A DNA stretch of 64,000 nt from AC-51 sp963749895 (lineage in GTDB: Bacteria; Actinomycetota; UBA4738; HRBIN12): contig CAVVOG010000001.1 in NCBI GenBank assembly GCA_963749895.1, positions 248,001-312,000 of the forward strand, read 5' to 3'. A program made the position numbers and the translations under genes. A model generated the notes under the pieces. That model was not told the DNA's origin. It saw only the letters and a program-made list of their open reading frames with translations, and made no database searches. Shown piece by piece: positions 11,416-20,350 of this stretch (position 1 is the stretch's first letter; each line of letters opens with the position of its first letter).

Positions 11416-12948
11416 CTACTCGGGGCGCTGCGACGGGAACATGATCAGGTCACGCAGGCTCTGCTCGTCGAGCAGCAGCAGCAGCAGGCGGTCGATCCCG
11501 AGCCCGAGCCCGCCCGCCGGTGGCATCCCGTGCTCGAGCGCGCGGAGGAACTCCTCGTCGAGCGGATGGGTCTCCTCCTCGCCGGCGGCACGGAGCTCCG
11601 CCTGCAGCTCGAACTTCGCCCGCTGCTCGTCGGGGTCGGTCAGTTCGCTGAACGCGGTGACCAGCTCGACGCCGCCGGCGATCAGGTCGAAGTGCTCGGT
11701 CAGCCCGGGGTTCTCGCGGTGAGGTCGGGCGAGCGGGGACACCTCGCGTGGGAAGTCGCAGACGAACGTCGGCTCCCAGACCGTGTCCTCGACGAGCTTC
11801 TCGAACAGCTCCTGGATCACCTTGCCGGGCCCCCACACCTCGTGGAGCGGCACGTCGTGGCGGGCCGCGATCTCACGCAGGTCGGGTCGGTCGAGGGTGA
11901 TCTCCTCGCCGGTGGCCTCGGTCACGGCATCCAGGATCGACAGACGCCGGAACGGAGGCGTCAGGTCGAGCTCGCCGTCGCGGTACGGGATCCGGAGGTC
12001 GTCGGGATCGCGCCCCACGATCGGGGCGACCGCGCGGGCGGACGCGACGAACAGCGACTCGGACAGCTCCATCATCGTCGTGTAGTCCCCGTAGGCGTGG
12101 TACGCCTCGAGCATCGTGAACTCGGGGTTGTGGTCCCGATCGATGCCCTCGTTGCGGAAGATCCGGCCCATCTCGTAGACGCGCTCGGCCCCGCCGACCA
12201 ACATCCGCTTCAGGAACAGCTCCAGCGAGATCCGGAGCTTCATGTCGAGGTCGAGCGTGTTGTGATGCGTGATGAACGGTCGCGCGTTCGCCCCGCCGGC
12301 CACCGTCTGCAGGATCGGTCCTTCGAACTCGAGGTAGCCACGCTCGTCCAGCAGGGAGCGCATCGCCTTGAGGACCGCAGCCCGAGCCCAGAAGGCGCGG
12401 CGCGGCCGCTCGTCGGCGATCAGGTGCAGGTACCTTCGCCGTTGCTGCAGGTCCGGGTCCTGCAGGCCGTGCCACTTCTCCGGGAGCGGCCGGAGCGACT
12501 TCGTCAGCATCGCCCAACGATCGGCGAAGACGCTGAGCTCCCCCCTGCGCGTCGTGCCCACCCGGCCGGTCACCCCGACGATGTCGCCGAGGTCGAGCTC
12601 TTCGAGGAGGGAGAACGAGGGGGTGTCGAGGTCGGCACCGTTGAAGACCAGCTGCAGGTCGCCGCTCCGATCCCGGAGCGTCGCGAAGATCAGCTTGCCC
12701 ATGTCGCGCTTGAGGACCACCCGACCTGCGAGCGTGACCACGTCCTCGGTCACGGAGTCGGGAGCCAGGTCCAGGTGGGCGGCGCGCACGTCCGCCGTGG
12801 CGATCGGCGCGTCGACCCCCAAGGCCTCCTGCAGGCTGAGAGCGAACGCTCGATCACGCCCGAGGCGCTCGAGGCTGTCGCGGCGGGCGGCGAGGACCTC
12901 GGCTTCACGCCCGTGCTGCTCGGTATCCTCGCGCGGCTCGTCGCTCAC
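11416..12948 (-). CDS. lysS: Lysyl-tRNA synthetase, class II
   Basis: Charges tRNA-Lys in the cytoplasm. 510 residues. The N-terminal OB-fold anticodon-binding domain (VVTLAGRVVLKRDMGKLIFA) is followed by the class II catalytic core: motif 2 near ERVYEMGRIFRNEGIDRDHN and motif 3 in GGLGLGIDRLLLL. FTMLEAYHAYGDY is typical of LysRS. The GTG at 12948 overlaps the stop of coaX by four bases (GTGA), which fixes the start and shows translational coupling. The coaX-lysS neighbourhood is standard in actinobacteria. Confidence 0.97.
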   Translation of the reverse strand: MSDEPREDTEQHGREAEVLAARRDSLERLGRDRAFALSLQEALGVDAPIATADVRAAHLDLAPDSVTEDVVTLAGRVVLKRDMGKLIFATLRDRSGDLQLVFNGADLDTPSFSLLEELDLGDIVGVTGRVGTTRRGELSVFADRWAMLTKSLRPLPEKWHGLQDPDLQQRRRYLHLIADERPRRAFWARAAVLKAMRSLLDERGYLEFEGPILQTVAGGANARPFITHHNTLDLDMKLRISLELFLKRMLVGGAERVYEMGRIFRNEGIDRDHNPEFTMLEAYHAYGDYTTMMELSESLFVASARAVAPIVGRDPDDLRIPYRDGELDLTPPFRRLSILDAVTEATGEEITLDRPDLREIAARHDVPLHEVWGPGKVIQELFEKLVEDTVWEPTFVCDFPREVSPLARPHRENPGLTEHFDLIAGGVELVTAFSELTDPDEQRAKFELQAELRAAGEEETHPLDEEFLRALEHGMPPAGGLGLGIDRLLLLLLDEQSLRDLIMFPSQRPE

Positions 12949-13727
12949 CCGTCGTCTCCCACGTTGCGCTCGTGGACGAGCCGGAGCCCTTCGAGGGTGA
13001 GCCACGGCTCGTGCTCCGTCACGGTTCGGCAGTGCGGGATCACGACCGGCGCGAGGCCCCCCGTCGCCACCACGGGGGAGTCGGGAGCCTCGAGCTCTGC
13101 GCGGATCCGCTCGACGATGCCGTCGACCTCGCCGGCGGTCCCGTAGATCAGGCCCGACTGGATCGCCTCCACCGTGCTCTTGCCGACCGGCGACCGAGGC
13201 GGCTGCAGATCCACCCGTGTCAGACGGGCCGCCCGGCCGACCAGGGCGCTCGCCGAGATCTGGAGCCCCGGTGCGATCACGCCACCGAGGAACTCCCCTC
13301 GCGCCGACACCACGTCGAAGTTCGTCCCCGTGCCGAAGTCGACCACGATCGACGGACCGCCGAACCGCGTGAAGGCCGCGAGGGCGTTCACGACCCGGTC
13401 GGCGCCGACCTCACGAGGGTTGTCGGTCAGCACCGGGACTCCCGTCTTCGTCCCCGGACCCACGACGACCGGTTCGAACGACAGGTAGCTCGCCGCCATC
13501 TCACGGAAGCTCGAGGTGACGTCGGGCACGACGCTCGCGATGCACATCCCGGTGACGTCGCGCCGAAGATCGAGGTCACGGTGCTCGAGGAAGCCGGCGA
13601 GCAGCAGGGCGACCTCGTCGGGGGTTCGTTCCGCGCGGGTCGACATCCGCCAGGTGTGACGGAGATCCTCGCCCTGGAACACCCCCAGGACGATCTCGGT
13701 GTTGCCGACGTCGGCGGTGAGCAGCAT
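12945..13727 (-). CDS. coaX: Type III pantothenate kinase
   Basis: Phosphorylates pantothenate, the first step from pantothenate to coenzyme A. 260 residues, the usual length for CoaX. The N-terminal DVGNTEIVLGVF is the phosphate-binding loop of the ASKHA fold. NPREVGADRVVNA and VVDFGTGTNFDVV mark the second phosphate loop and the catalytic Asp. LGGVIAPGLQISASAL closes the active site. It starts right after the NadC-like gene and overlaps lysS by four bases. panC lies one gene upstream, so pantothenate synthesis and use are coupled. Confidence 0.96.
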   Translation of the reverse strand: MLLTADVGNTEIVLGVFQGEDLRHTWRMSTRAERTPDEVALLLAGFLEHRDLDLRRDVTGMCIASVVPDVTSSFREMAASYLSFEPVVVGPGTKTGVPVLTDNPREVGADRVVNALAAFTRFGGPSIVVDFGTGTNFDVVSARGEFLGGVIAPGLQISASALVGRAARLTRVDLQPPRSPVGKSTVEAIQSGLIYGTAGEVDGIVERIRAELEAPDSPVVATGGLAPVVIPHCRTVTEHEPWLTLEGLRLVHERNVGDDG

Positions 13728-14156
13728 CTAGTCCTCGAACTCGAGTCGGAACGTCGGTCCAGCATCCGCGACCACATCGGGCCGCGACAACCGCGCCGCG
13801 TGATCGTCGAGGAGATCACCCTCCGCGGGAGGGACCGCGCCGGTCGCGACGGCCGAGAGTCGTTGCAGCCACGTCAGCGCGACCGGCGCGGCGCCGCGGA
13901 TCGCCGCGAGGGCTCCGCCTACCTCAGCCACCGGGTCGCCCGGGGCGATCGGGGCCCCCTCGTCGACGAGCGCACGGGTCCGCACCCCGAGACGGCCGAA
14001 GATCTCCTTCGCCACGGGCACGCCCGCGATGACACCGCCGGACGTCGCCACGATCCGAACGAGCCCGACGGCCTCCGGATCCTCGTCGGGGTCCGGCACG
14101 ATCGTCATGATCGACGGCAGGACGGCCTCGAGGATCGTCGGACGATCGAGCATCAC
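13728..14156 (-). CDS. Stand-alone N-terminal domain of NadC (quinolinate phosphoribosyltransferase-like)
   Basis: 142 residues. The middle part (GVIAGVPVAKEIFGRLG.. LVDEGAPIAPGDPVAEV..ALTWLQRLSAVATG) matches the N-terminal alpha/beta domain of NadC/ModD enzymes. The C-terminal barrel that carries the PRPP and quinolinate sites is absent; only a charged tail of about 40 residues follows. It therefore cannot be an active phosphoribosyltransferase alone. It overlaps the end of panC by four bases and abuts the coaX start, so it is firmly embedded in the operon, in the slot that panD often occupies. It may be a remnant, an accessory subunit or a repurposed fold. Confidence 0.7.
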   Translation of the reverse strand: MMLDRPTILEAVLPSIMTIVPDPDEDPEAVGLVRIVATSGGVIAGVPVAKEIFGRLGVRTRALVDEGAPIAPGDPVAEVGGALAAIRGAAPVALTWLQRLSAVATGAVPPAEGDLLDDHAARLSRPDVVADAGPTFRLEFED

Positions 14157-15019
14157 GCGTTCTCCGGCCTCGGCAGGGCGAGCGTGTCGATCAGCCTCGC
14201 GCTCGGGAACCGAGCGGCGACGATCGCCCGCGCGGGACCGTCGATCCTGACCGGAGGCTCGAACGTCGCCTCGTCCACGACGGCCGCATAGTCGAGCCGG
14301 GCGAGCGGCGTCGCGCCGATCTCACGCGCCATCGCGGCGACCAGCACGGCGGGATCGCGCTCCCCGGCGCGGGCGCGCTCGGCCGCCTCGGTGAGCGCGA
14401 GGAACAGACACCCCGCCTGCTCACGCTCTTGCAGGCCCAGGTAGGCGTTGCGCGACGACATCGCGAGGCCATCGGGCTCCCGAACCGTCGGACAGGACAC
14501 GATCTGGGTCCCACGGATCTCCGGCGTCTCGGACACCATCCGATGGATCAGGAACAGCTGCTGGGCATCCTTCTCACCGAAGAACGCGTCGCACGGCCCG
14601 ACCACGTGGAACAGCCGTCGCACGACCGTCAACACGCCGACGAAGTGAGCCGGCCGGGCCGCTCCTTCGAAGAGGAGGCCGACGGGTCCGACGTCGGGAA
14701 CCGTGAGATCGAGCCCAGGCGGATAGACCTCGTCGACCGGAGGCGCCCAGACCGCATCCGCACCGGCTCGCTCGCAGACCCCCAGGTCGGCCGGCTCGTC
14801 GCGCGGGTACCGGTCGAAGTCCTCGTCCGAGCCGAACTGACGTGGGTTCACGAAGATCGTCACGACGACACGGTGGGTCCGGGCACGGGCCCGCTCGATC
14901 AGCGAGACGTGCCCGGCATGGAGCGCTCCCATCGTCGGGACGAGCCCGACGCGGAGCCCATCAGACCGCCAGCCATCGGCCAGGTCCCGTACGCCGGCCG
15001 CGGCCCGGATCAGCTCCAC
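14153..15019 (-). CDS. panC: Pantothenate synthetase (pantoate-beta-alanine ligase)
   Basis: ATP-dependent condensation of pantoate and beta-alanine to pantothenate. 288 residues. VPTMGALHAGHVSLI contains the HIGH-like nucleotide motif, FVNPRQFG and DAFFGEKDAQQLFLI line the active site, and LAMSSRNAYL is the KMSKS-like loop. The GTG at 15019 is chosen because it places the conserved core at the normal distance from the N-terminus and overlaps the stop of the DUF2520 gene by ten bases. The next gene overlaps its end by four bases. Confidence 0.96.
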   Translation of the reverse strand: MELIRAAAGVRDLADGWRSDGLRVGLVPTMGALHAGHVSLIERARARTHRVVVTIFVNPRQFGSDEDFDRYPRDEPADLGVCERAGADAVWAPPVDEVYPPGLDLTVPDVGPVGLLFEGAARPAHFVGVLTVVRRLFHVVGPCDAFFGEKDAQQLFLIHRMVSETPEIRGTQIVSCPTVREPDGLAMSSRNAYLGLQEREQAGCLFLALTEAAERARAGERDPAVLVAAMAREIGATPLARLDYAAVVDEATFEPPVRIDGPARAIVAARFPSARLIDTLALPRPENA

Positions 15020-15867
15020 CGGTCCAGCACCTCCTGGACCGCAGCGCGTCGCTCGGGGTCGAGCCGTCCAGCGATCACGGCCAGATCGAGCGTGGCACGG
15101 GCGAGCACGACGTACACGGGCACCGCCTCCGGGAGCCGCGAGGCCAGGGCCTCCAGGTTGCGGGCCACCGTCCCCGAGTCGCCTCGGACGGCCGGGCCGG
15201 TGAGCGCGGCGGCCGCCCCGAGCCGCCCCACGTTCTCCACCGTGGCGCGCTGGAGTGGCTGCATCGCACCCGTCGGATCGGGGACGCCCGCCAGCTCGAA
15301 CGCCCGTGCGGCCAGGCCCGAGAGGGTCACGAGGTCGTTCGACGCGAGCACGGCCGCCGCGTGGTACAGGGGTCGCGCCTCGTCGGAGAGGCGGAAGGGT
15401 CGGGCCCCCAGATCGGTTGCGAGCCGCTGCCCCACGGCGTACCCGTCCTCGTCGTCGGCGGTGACCGCGGCCACGCATCCGGGAAGCTCCTCGATCGCAC
15501 GTTGCACATCGGGGAACGTCTGGAGGGGATGGACCGCGAGCCGTCGGGCGCCCAGGTCGGCCGCCGCGTCGAGCGCGGCGAGCCCGAGCGCACCGGAGCA
15601 GTGGACGACCCAGCTCCCGGGTCGACAGGCGGCGGCGAGCCCTGCGACCGTCGCCGCCACGGCGTCGTCCGGCACGGCTACGACCGCGACATCGGCCCCG
15701 GAGACGGCCTCGTCGGGCGTCAGGACCGGGACCCCCGGAAGGAACATCGCGGCGCGTTCGACGGTGGCTTCACGTCCGGTGACCCCGACGATCCGGTGAC
15801 CGGCCGCGGCCAGTCGCACCCCGATCGCGGTGCCGACCCGTCCCGCGCCGACGATCGCGATATCCAT
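15010..15867 (-). CDS. Rossmann-like and DUF2520 domain oxidoreductase-like protein
   Basis: 285 residues from ATG 15867. The N-terminus is an NAD(P)-binding Rossmann fold (IAIVGAGRVGTAIGVRLAAAGH), followed by VHCSGALGL and a helical C-terminal DUF2520 domain (HAAAVLASNDLVTLSGLAA). The same protein precedes panC in mycobacteria (the Rv3603c family). Its position suggests a ketopantoate-reductase-like role in pantothenate synthesis, but this is not proven for the family. The start overlaps the stop of the upstream gene by one base (TGATG). Confidence 0.88.
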   Translation of the reverse strand: MDIAIVGAGRVGTAIGVRLAAAGHRIVGVTGREATVERAAMFLPGVPVLTPDEAVSGADVAVVAVPDDAVAATVAGLAAACRPGSWVVHCSGALGLAALDAAADLGARRLAVHPLQTFPDVQRAIEELPGCVAAVTADDEDGYAVGQRLATDLGARPFRLSDEARPLYHAAAVLASNDLVTLSGLAARAFELAGVPDPTGAMQPLQRATVENVGRLGAAAALTGPAVRGDSGTVARNLEALASRLPEAVPVYVVLARATLDLAVIAGRLDPERRAAVQEVLDRWS

Positions 15868-17201
15868 CAGGCACCCCCCGCCGCCGCGACCCACACGATC
15901 GGCCCGTCGGGTACCGGGGCCCCTTCGGGAAGCTGCAGCGGCACCTGCTCGCCGTCGGGGCGGACCACGAGCAACCCACCGTCACGCGAGACGAACAGCT
16001 CCCCGCCGTCCACCCCGAAGGATTCGGTCACGTACACCTCGGTGGCGAGGGATCCCAGCACCAGCGTCGGGGGTCGCGAACGCTCCCGTATGGGCTCCAC
16101 GGCATAGACGCCCCGCACGTCCCCGAAGGTACCGAGCACGTACCCGGTGCGACCGTCGAGGGCCCACCCGAGGAACCGCTCCGGCATGAGTTGGCCCACA
16201 TCCGGATCCGCATAGGGCAGCACGAACCGGGTACCCGGGAACGCGGGGTCTGCGTAGGCCAAGCCACCACAGCTGTCGACCTCAGGACCCTCGTCGCACA
16301 CGGTCGTGACGAGGGCGCCGCCGTTCGGTGTCACCGCGAACAGCTCCACATCCCGGACCCACGCGTCGGCGACGCCATCGGACACGCGCGCCACCCACGG
16401 TCCGTCCGGATCGAGCAGTCCAACGTGTGGGTACAGCCCATCGAGACCCACCTCCGTCAGCGCTCCGCAGATCTCCCGATCGAAGCGCACCTTCACGCCG
16501 CCGACGGCGAAGCTGAGGGTCTCGACCCGCAGGACCGAGCACGGGCCGGCCACCTTCGACGCCGCCGCGACCCGGTCACCGCCCGGCGACCAAGCCGCCC
16601 GATCTCCTTCCAGCACCGGGGCGGGGACGTCGCTCGAGGCGAAGTTCCTCAGCAGGCCCACCACCTGGCCGTCCCCGTCTTCGGATATCACCCCGATCCA
16701 CCCACCCTGCGGTTCAGCCTCGTACGCGTTGACGAGCTCGACGGGCTCGCCGACGGTGGGACCTCTGCGCAGGTCACCCGTCGCCAGGTTCCAGATCCAC
16801 AGCCGGGAGCGATCCTCCGACTCCGAGACCGCGAACACCAGATCACCCTGGAGCCCCGGAGCCGGAGCCGCGGGAGCCGCGGGTGGCGTGGCCCGCCGCA
16901 GCACGACCCCCACCACCACCGCGAGGACCACGATCGCCGCGCCCGCGATCCACCCCCCGCGCCGAGCGACCACGGAGGGCTCGACGGGTGCCTCCGGCGT
17001 GGAAGGGTCGAACGACTCCGCCGATGGCGTGGCGAGCGACGGCTCCGGACGGGGTCGGGAGGCAGATCGCCGTCGGAACCGGCGTCGCCGCGAGGGAGCC
17101 GGGGTCCCCGCGGGACGGAAGAGCCCCGCGCCGCACGACGGACACCGGCGATCCTTCGTCTCGCCGATCCAATCGCACCGCAGACAGAGCTTCTCGGTCA
17201 C
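15867..17201 (-). CDS. Zinc-ribbon, single-helix membrane protein with propeller-like outer domain
   Basis: 444 residues. It opens with a C4 zinc ribbon (LCLRCDWIGETKDRRCPSCG), then a basic Ser/Pro-rich linker, then one membrane helix (WIAGAAIVVLAVVVGVVL, about 103-120). The outer part of about 310 residues has PD40/WD-like repeats (AAWSPGGDRVAAAS, GGWIGVISEDGDG). The GTG at 17201 overlaps the folK stop by four bases; the longer frame upstream is Arg-rich shadow. Mycobacteria carry unrelated membrane proteins in this slot. The propeller resembles, in type only, the one beside the ECF sigma factor at 6522-7544. Function unknown. Confidence 0.75.
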   Translation of the reverse strand: MTEKLCLRCDWIGETKDRRCPSCGAGLFRPAGTPAPSRRRRFRRRSASRPRPEPSLATPSAESFDPSTPEAPVEPSVVARRGGWIAGAAIVVLAVVVGVVLRRATPPAAPAAPAPGLQGDLVFAVSESEDRSRLWIWNLATGDLRRGPTVGEPVELVNAYEAEPQGGWIGVISEDGDGQVVGLLRNFASSDVPAPVLEGDRAAWSPGGDRVAAASKVAGPCSVLRVETLSFAVGGVKVRFDREICGALTEVGLDGLYPHVGLLDPDGPWVARVSDGVADAWVRDVELFAVTPNGGALVTTVCDEGPEVDSCGGLAYADPAFPGTRFVLPYADPDVGQLMPERFLGWALDGRTGYVLGTFGDVRGVYAVEPIRERSRPPTLVLGSLATEVYVTESFGVDGGELFVSRDGGLLVVRPDGEQVPLQLPEGAPVPDGPIVWVAAAGGA

Positions 17202-17683
17202 GGGCGCAGTGGGGGGGCGAACGGCCGCGCGACGCCGTCGAGCGGCCGGTCGAGCAGCCGCTCCCCGGTGGGGAGCACGGGGTCCGGATCGATGTCGAGC
17301 AGCGGCAGGACGACGAACGCTCGCTCGGCGAGCCGCGGATGCGGCAGCGTCAGGCCGGGATCGTCGATCACCAGATCGTCGATCAGCAGCACGTCCACGT
17401 CGATCGTCCGCGGCCCCCACCGCACCTCGCGGGTCCGACCCAGAGCGTCTTCGACGTCGTGCGCCGCCCCGAGGACCTCCTCCGGCGTGCGGTCGGTGGA
17501 CATCCGCACGACCGCGTTCAGGTAGGGCGGTTGCCCCGCGGGGCCGCCTACCGGCTCGGTCTCCCACACGCGCGACGACGCGACGAAACGCAGCCCGTGC
17601 TGGGTGAGCGCGGCGCAGGCCGTACGGAGCGTCGCGAGCCGGTCGCCGAGGTTCGATCCCAACCCGAGCGTGACGATCGCCAC
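17198..17683 (-). CDS. folK: 6-hydroxymethyl-7,8-dihydropterin pyrophosphokinase
   Basis: Transfers pyrophosphate from ATP to hydroxymethyl-dihydropterin in folate synthesis. 161 residues, typical length. LGLGSNLGDRLATL near the N-terminus and RWGPRTIDVDVLLIDD with its paired metal-binding Asp residues are the family signatures; LPHPRLAERAFVVLPL follows as expected. It lies four bases after folB and overlaps the next gene by four bases. Confidence 0.96.
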   Translation of the reverse strand: MAIVTLGLGSNLGDRLATLRTACAALTQHGLRFVASSRVWETEPVGGPAGQPPYLNAVVRMSTDRTPEEVLGAAHDVEDALGRTREVRWGPRTIDVDVLLIDDLVIDDPGLTLPHPRLAERAFVVLPLLDIDPDPVLPTGERLLDRPLDGVARPFAPPLRP

Positions 17684-17687
17684 GACC

Positions 17688-18041
17688 TCAGCCCTCCGGC
17701 AGGGTCACCGCGGCCGCGACCCCATCGATCCCGAGGCGGGTCGCGGCGTTCGGCTTGTGCACGACGACCGTCGCTCGCATCACCCGATCGACACCGAGGC
17801 AGACGTGCGCCACCTCTTCGGCCATCGTCTCGATCAGGTCGAACGAGCCCTCGCTGACGACCGCACGCACGGCCTCCGTGATCCCCCGATAGTCCGCGGT
17901 TCCTCCGATCGTGTCGTCTCCGACCTCGACCTCCAGGTCGAGGTCCACGACGAACGGCTGTGGCTCGTCCTTCTCTCCGGGTCGCGCGCCGTGGCGGCCG
18001 TCGGCTCGGATCCCCGACAGGAACAGGTGCGCTCTGCTCAT
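17688..18041 (-). CDS. folB: Dihydroneopterin aldolase
   Basis: Converts 7,8-dihydroneopterin to 6-hydroxymethyl-dihydropterin and glycolaldehyde. 117 residues, standard for FolB. Visible features are GARPGEKDEPQPFVVDLDLEV (shortened here: the substrate-binding GxxxxE region), TADYRGITEAV, and FDLIETMAEEVA with the pterin-anchoring Glu, then the C-terminal VVVHKP strand. The ATG at 18041 overlaps the stop of the upstream hydrolase by four bases (ATGA). Confidence 0.94.
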   Translation of the reverse strand: MSRAHLFLSGIRADGRHGARPGEKDEPQPFVVDLDLEVEVGDDTIGGTADYRGITEAVRAVVSEGSFDLIETMAEEVAHVCLGVDRVMRATVVVHKPNAATRLGIDGVAAAVTLPEG

Positions 18042-18871
18042 GCGTTCGGTCCCACCTCCTGGTCGGCTGGGTCGGGCACCTCGGCGTCCTCGTCGTCCTG
18101 TTCGTGCGGAGCCAGATCGACCCACGGCGGACGCCGCTCCAACTGGAGGGTGACGATGCCCTCGTGGCCGTGCGGCGCGCCCAGGTACCGGGCCCGGAGG
18201 TACTCGGCGATCAGCACCCCCACCGACTCGAACGCGTCGTCGAGCAAGAAGTGGCCGCTGTCGGGCACCACGCCGAGCGCCGCACCGGGGAGTTCGTCGG
18301 TCAGTTTCTCGCCCACGTCGACCCCGACGAACGGGTCCTCCTCGCCCCACAACAGCAACACCGGGATGTCGTGGGCGGCCATCGCGGTCCCGACACCGGC
18401 CAGCCTCGGTTCGGGCCCCGGTGCGGGACGCGGAGGCGACGCGAGGTAGGTCGCGAGGTCGCCCTCGGGCAGCGACGCGAACTCGACCGACCCCCGCTCG
18501 ATCACCTCGCGCGGCGCCATGTCTGCGGGCCCGGTCGCCTCGAGCGCGACCGGATCGATCAGGATCAATGCGTCCGCACGACCCTCCATCGCGAGCAGCT
18601 GCGCCACGCCGCCACCATGCGAATGCCCGACGAGCGCGACACGGTCGACCCGGAGCGCGTCGAGCACCTCCGCCACGACGGCCGCCTGCTGCGCGAGCTC
18701 GACGTCGCCGGTCAGGTCGGGGACCAGGACCCGGAACCGGGCGGCCAGGAGCGGGATGAGCCGCCGGAAGACGCTCGGTCCCACCGGCCATCCATGGAGG
18801 CAGACGACGGTCTCGCCCGACCCCTCGTCGAGGCACGTACGGGGGCCCCGCGAGGTCGCGACCACCGCCAC
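18038..18871 (-). CDS. Alpha/beta hydrolase fold protein
   Basis: 277 residues. The nucleophile elbow is GHSHGG, preceded by CLHGWPVGPSVFRRL that forms the oxyanion-hole loop. The acid is in LLLWGEEDPFVG and the His in VPDSGHFLLDD, so the catalytic triad is complete. The last 40 residues are acidic and probably unstructured. It sits between folP and folB with overlaps on the folB side. A hydrolase at this spot could serve folate synthesis (for instance removing phosphate or a side chain), but the substrate is unknown. Confidence 0.85.
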   Translation of the reverse strand: MAVVATSRGPRTCLDEGSGETVVCLHGWPVGPSVFRRLIPLLAARFRVLVPDLTGDVELAQQAAVVAEVLDALRVDRVALVGHSHGGGVAQLLAMEGRADALILIDPVALEATGPADMAPREVIERGSVEFASLPEGDLATYLASPPRPAPGPEPRLAGVGTAMAAHDIPVLLLWGEEDPFVGVDVGEKLTDELPGAALGVVPDSGHFLLDDAFESVGVLIAEYLRARYLGAPHGHEGIVTLQLERRPPWVDLAPHEQDDEDAEVPDPADQEVGPNA

Positions 18872-18872
18872 G

Positions 18873-19724
18873 TCAGCCGGTCCCCCGCCACAGCGCGTCG
18901 GTCACGCGCAGCGCCCGTACCGTGGCCGCGACATCGTGGACCCGCACGACGTCGGCGCCGTTCGCCGCACACCAGGCCGCGGCGGCGATCGAGCCTTCGA
19001 GACGATCGACGGCACGCTCGACCCCGCTCAGCGACCCCACGAACCGCTTCCGGCTGACCCCGACCAGTACCGCGGCATCGAGATCCGTGAACGCCTCGAG
19101 CGCCCGCAGCACAGCGAGGTTGTGCTCGAGGTCCTTGCCGAAGCCGATCCCGGGGTCGACCGAGAGCCGGTCGGCCGCTATCCCCGAGAACACCGCCGCC
19201 TCGACCCGTTCACGCAGGTACTCGTGCACCTCCGCCACCACGTCCTCGTAGCGCGGGTCGTCCTGCATCGTCGCCGGATCACCACGCATGTGCATCAGGA
19301 CGAGTCCCGCGCCCGAGTCGCGCACGACCTCGAACATCGCCGGGTCGCGCCCACCGCTCACGTCGTTCACGACGGCGGCGCCGACCGCCAGGGCCCGGGC
19401 GGCGACCTCCGCGTGACGCGTGTCGACGCTCACGGCGACATCCGGGCGGGCAGCGCAGATCCCCTCGATCACCGGCAGCACCCGCGCGAGCTCCTCGTCC
19501 CGCGGCACGGGGTCCGCGCCGGGACGGGTGGACTCGCCGCCGACGTCGACGAGGTCGGCCCCCTCGTCGGCCAGGCGCGCACCGTGCACCACGGCATCCT
19601 GGACATCGGCGAACCGCGTGCCGTCGCTGAACGAGTCCGGCGTGACGTTGACGATCCCCATCACCAGCGTGCGCGCCCCGAGCGCGAGCGAGTGGTCCCG
19701 GCAACGCCACAGGCGATCGGTCAT
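18873..19724 (-). CDS. folP: Dihydropteroate synthase
   Basis: Joins hydroxymethyl-dihydropterin pyrophosphate and p-aminobenzoate; the target of sulfonamides. 283 residues forming a TIM barrel. MGIVNVTPDSFSDG and DVGGESTRPGA are the two loops of the active site; DPGIGFGKDLEHNL and GVSRKRF follow. It is separated from the hydrolase by one base and from folE by 42 bases, all on minus, so a folE-folP-folB-folK operon is clear. Confidence 0.97.
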   Translation of the reverse strand: MTDRLWRCRDHSLALGARTLVMGIVNVTPDSFSDGTRFADVQDAVVHGARLADEGADLVDVGGESTRPGADPVPRDEELARVLPVIEGICAARPDVAVSVDTRHAEVAARALAVGAAVVNDVSGGRDPAMFEVVRDSGAGLVLMHMRGDPATMQDDPRYEDVVAEVHEYLRERVEAAVFSGIAADRLSVDPGIGFGKDLEHNLAVLRALEAFTDLDAAVLVGVSRKRFVGSLSGVERAVDRLEGSIAAAAWCAANGADVVRVHDVAATVRALRVTDALWRGTG

Positions 19725-19766
19725 GACCTCATCGTAGACCCGGGAGTCCGTCGCGGTACCGGCGGG

Positions 19767-20339
19767 TCAGCGCATCCCGATGTGGTTCATCGCCTCCTGG
19801 CGGGTCCGTGCGTCGGTGCGGAACAGCCCCCGCACGGCGGAGGTGACCGTGACCGCGCCGGACTTCTTCACGCCGCGCATCGTCATGCACAGGTGCTCGG
19901 CCTCGATCACGACGAACACACCCCGCGGGCTGAGCGCCTGTTCGATCGTCTCGGCGATCTGGGTCGTCAGCCGCTCCTGGACCTGAAGGCGCTTCGACAG
20001 CACGTCGACGACTCGGGCGATCTTCGACAGCCCGGTGATCTGCCCGGACTTGTTCGGGACGTACGCGACGTGGGCTCGCCCATTGAACGGCACCATATGG
20101 TGCTCGCACAGGCTCGTCAGCGGGATGTCGCGCACCATGATCATCTCGTCGAAACCGGCGCCCTCGACGACGGTGACGAGCGGCGCGGGGTCCTCACCGA
20201 TGCCCGCGAGGATCTCCTCGTACATCCGGGCCACCCGGCTGGGCGTCTCGCGCAGCCCTCCGCGGCCGGGGTCCTCGCCCACGCCCTCGAGGATCAATCG
20301 GACGCCCTGTTCGATCTTCGTGCGGTCCACGTTGGCCAT
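19767..20339 (-). CDS. folE: GTP cyclohydrolase I
   Basis: Opens the folate pathway by converting GTP to dihydroneopterin triphosphate. 190 residues. The zinc ligands appear in SLCEHHMVPF and AEHLCMTMRGV; VAYVPNKSGQITGLSKIAR and QERLTTQIAE are classical FolE segments. ATG 20339 gives the standard length, and the in-frame extension upstream is an Arg/Ser-rich shadow of neighbouring genes. It is the first fol gene of the operon, 11 bases downstream of the J-domain gene. Confidence 0.97.
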   Translation of the reverse strand: MANVDRTKIEQGVRLILEGVGEDPGRGGLRETPSRVARMYEEILAGIGEDPAPLVTVVEGAGFDEMIMVRDIPLTSLCEHHMVPFNGRAHVAYVPNKSGQITGLSKIARVVDVLSKRLQVQERLTTQIAETIEQALSPRGVFVVIEAEHLCMTMRGVKKSGAVTVTSAVRGLFRTDARTRQEAMNHIGMR

Positions 20340-20350
20340 GACCCCCGATG

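Noticed and set aside
13728..14156. panD (aspartate decarboxylase) between panC and coaX
   Set aside because: The sequence has none of the PanD features, notably the Gly-Ser self-cleavage site; it matches the NadC N-terminal domain.
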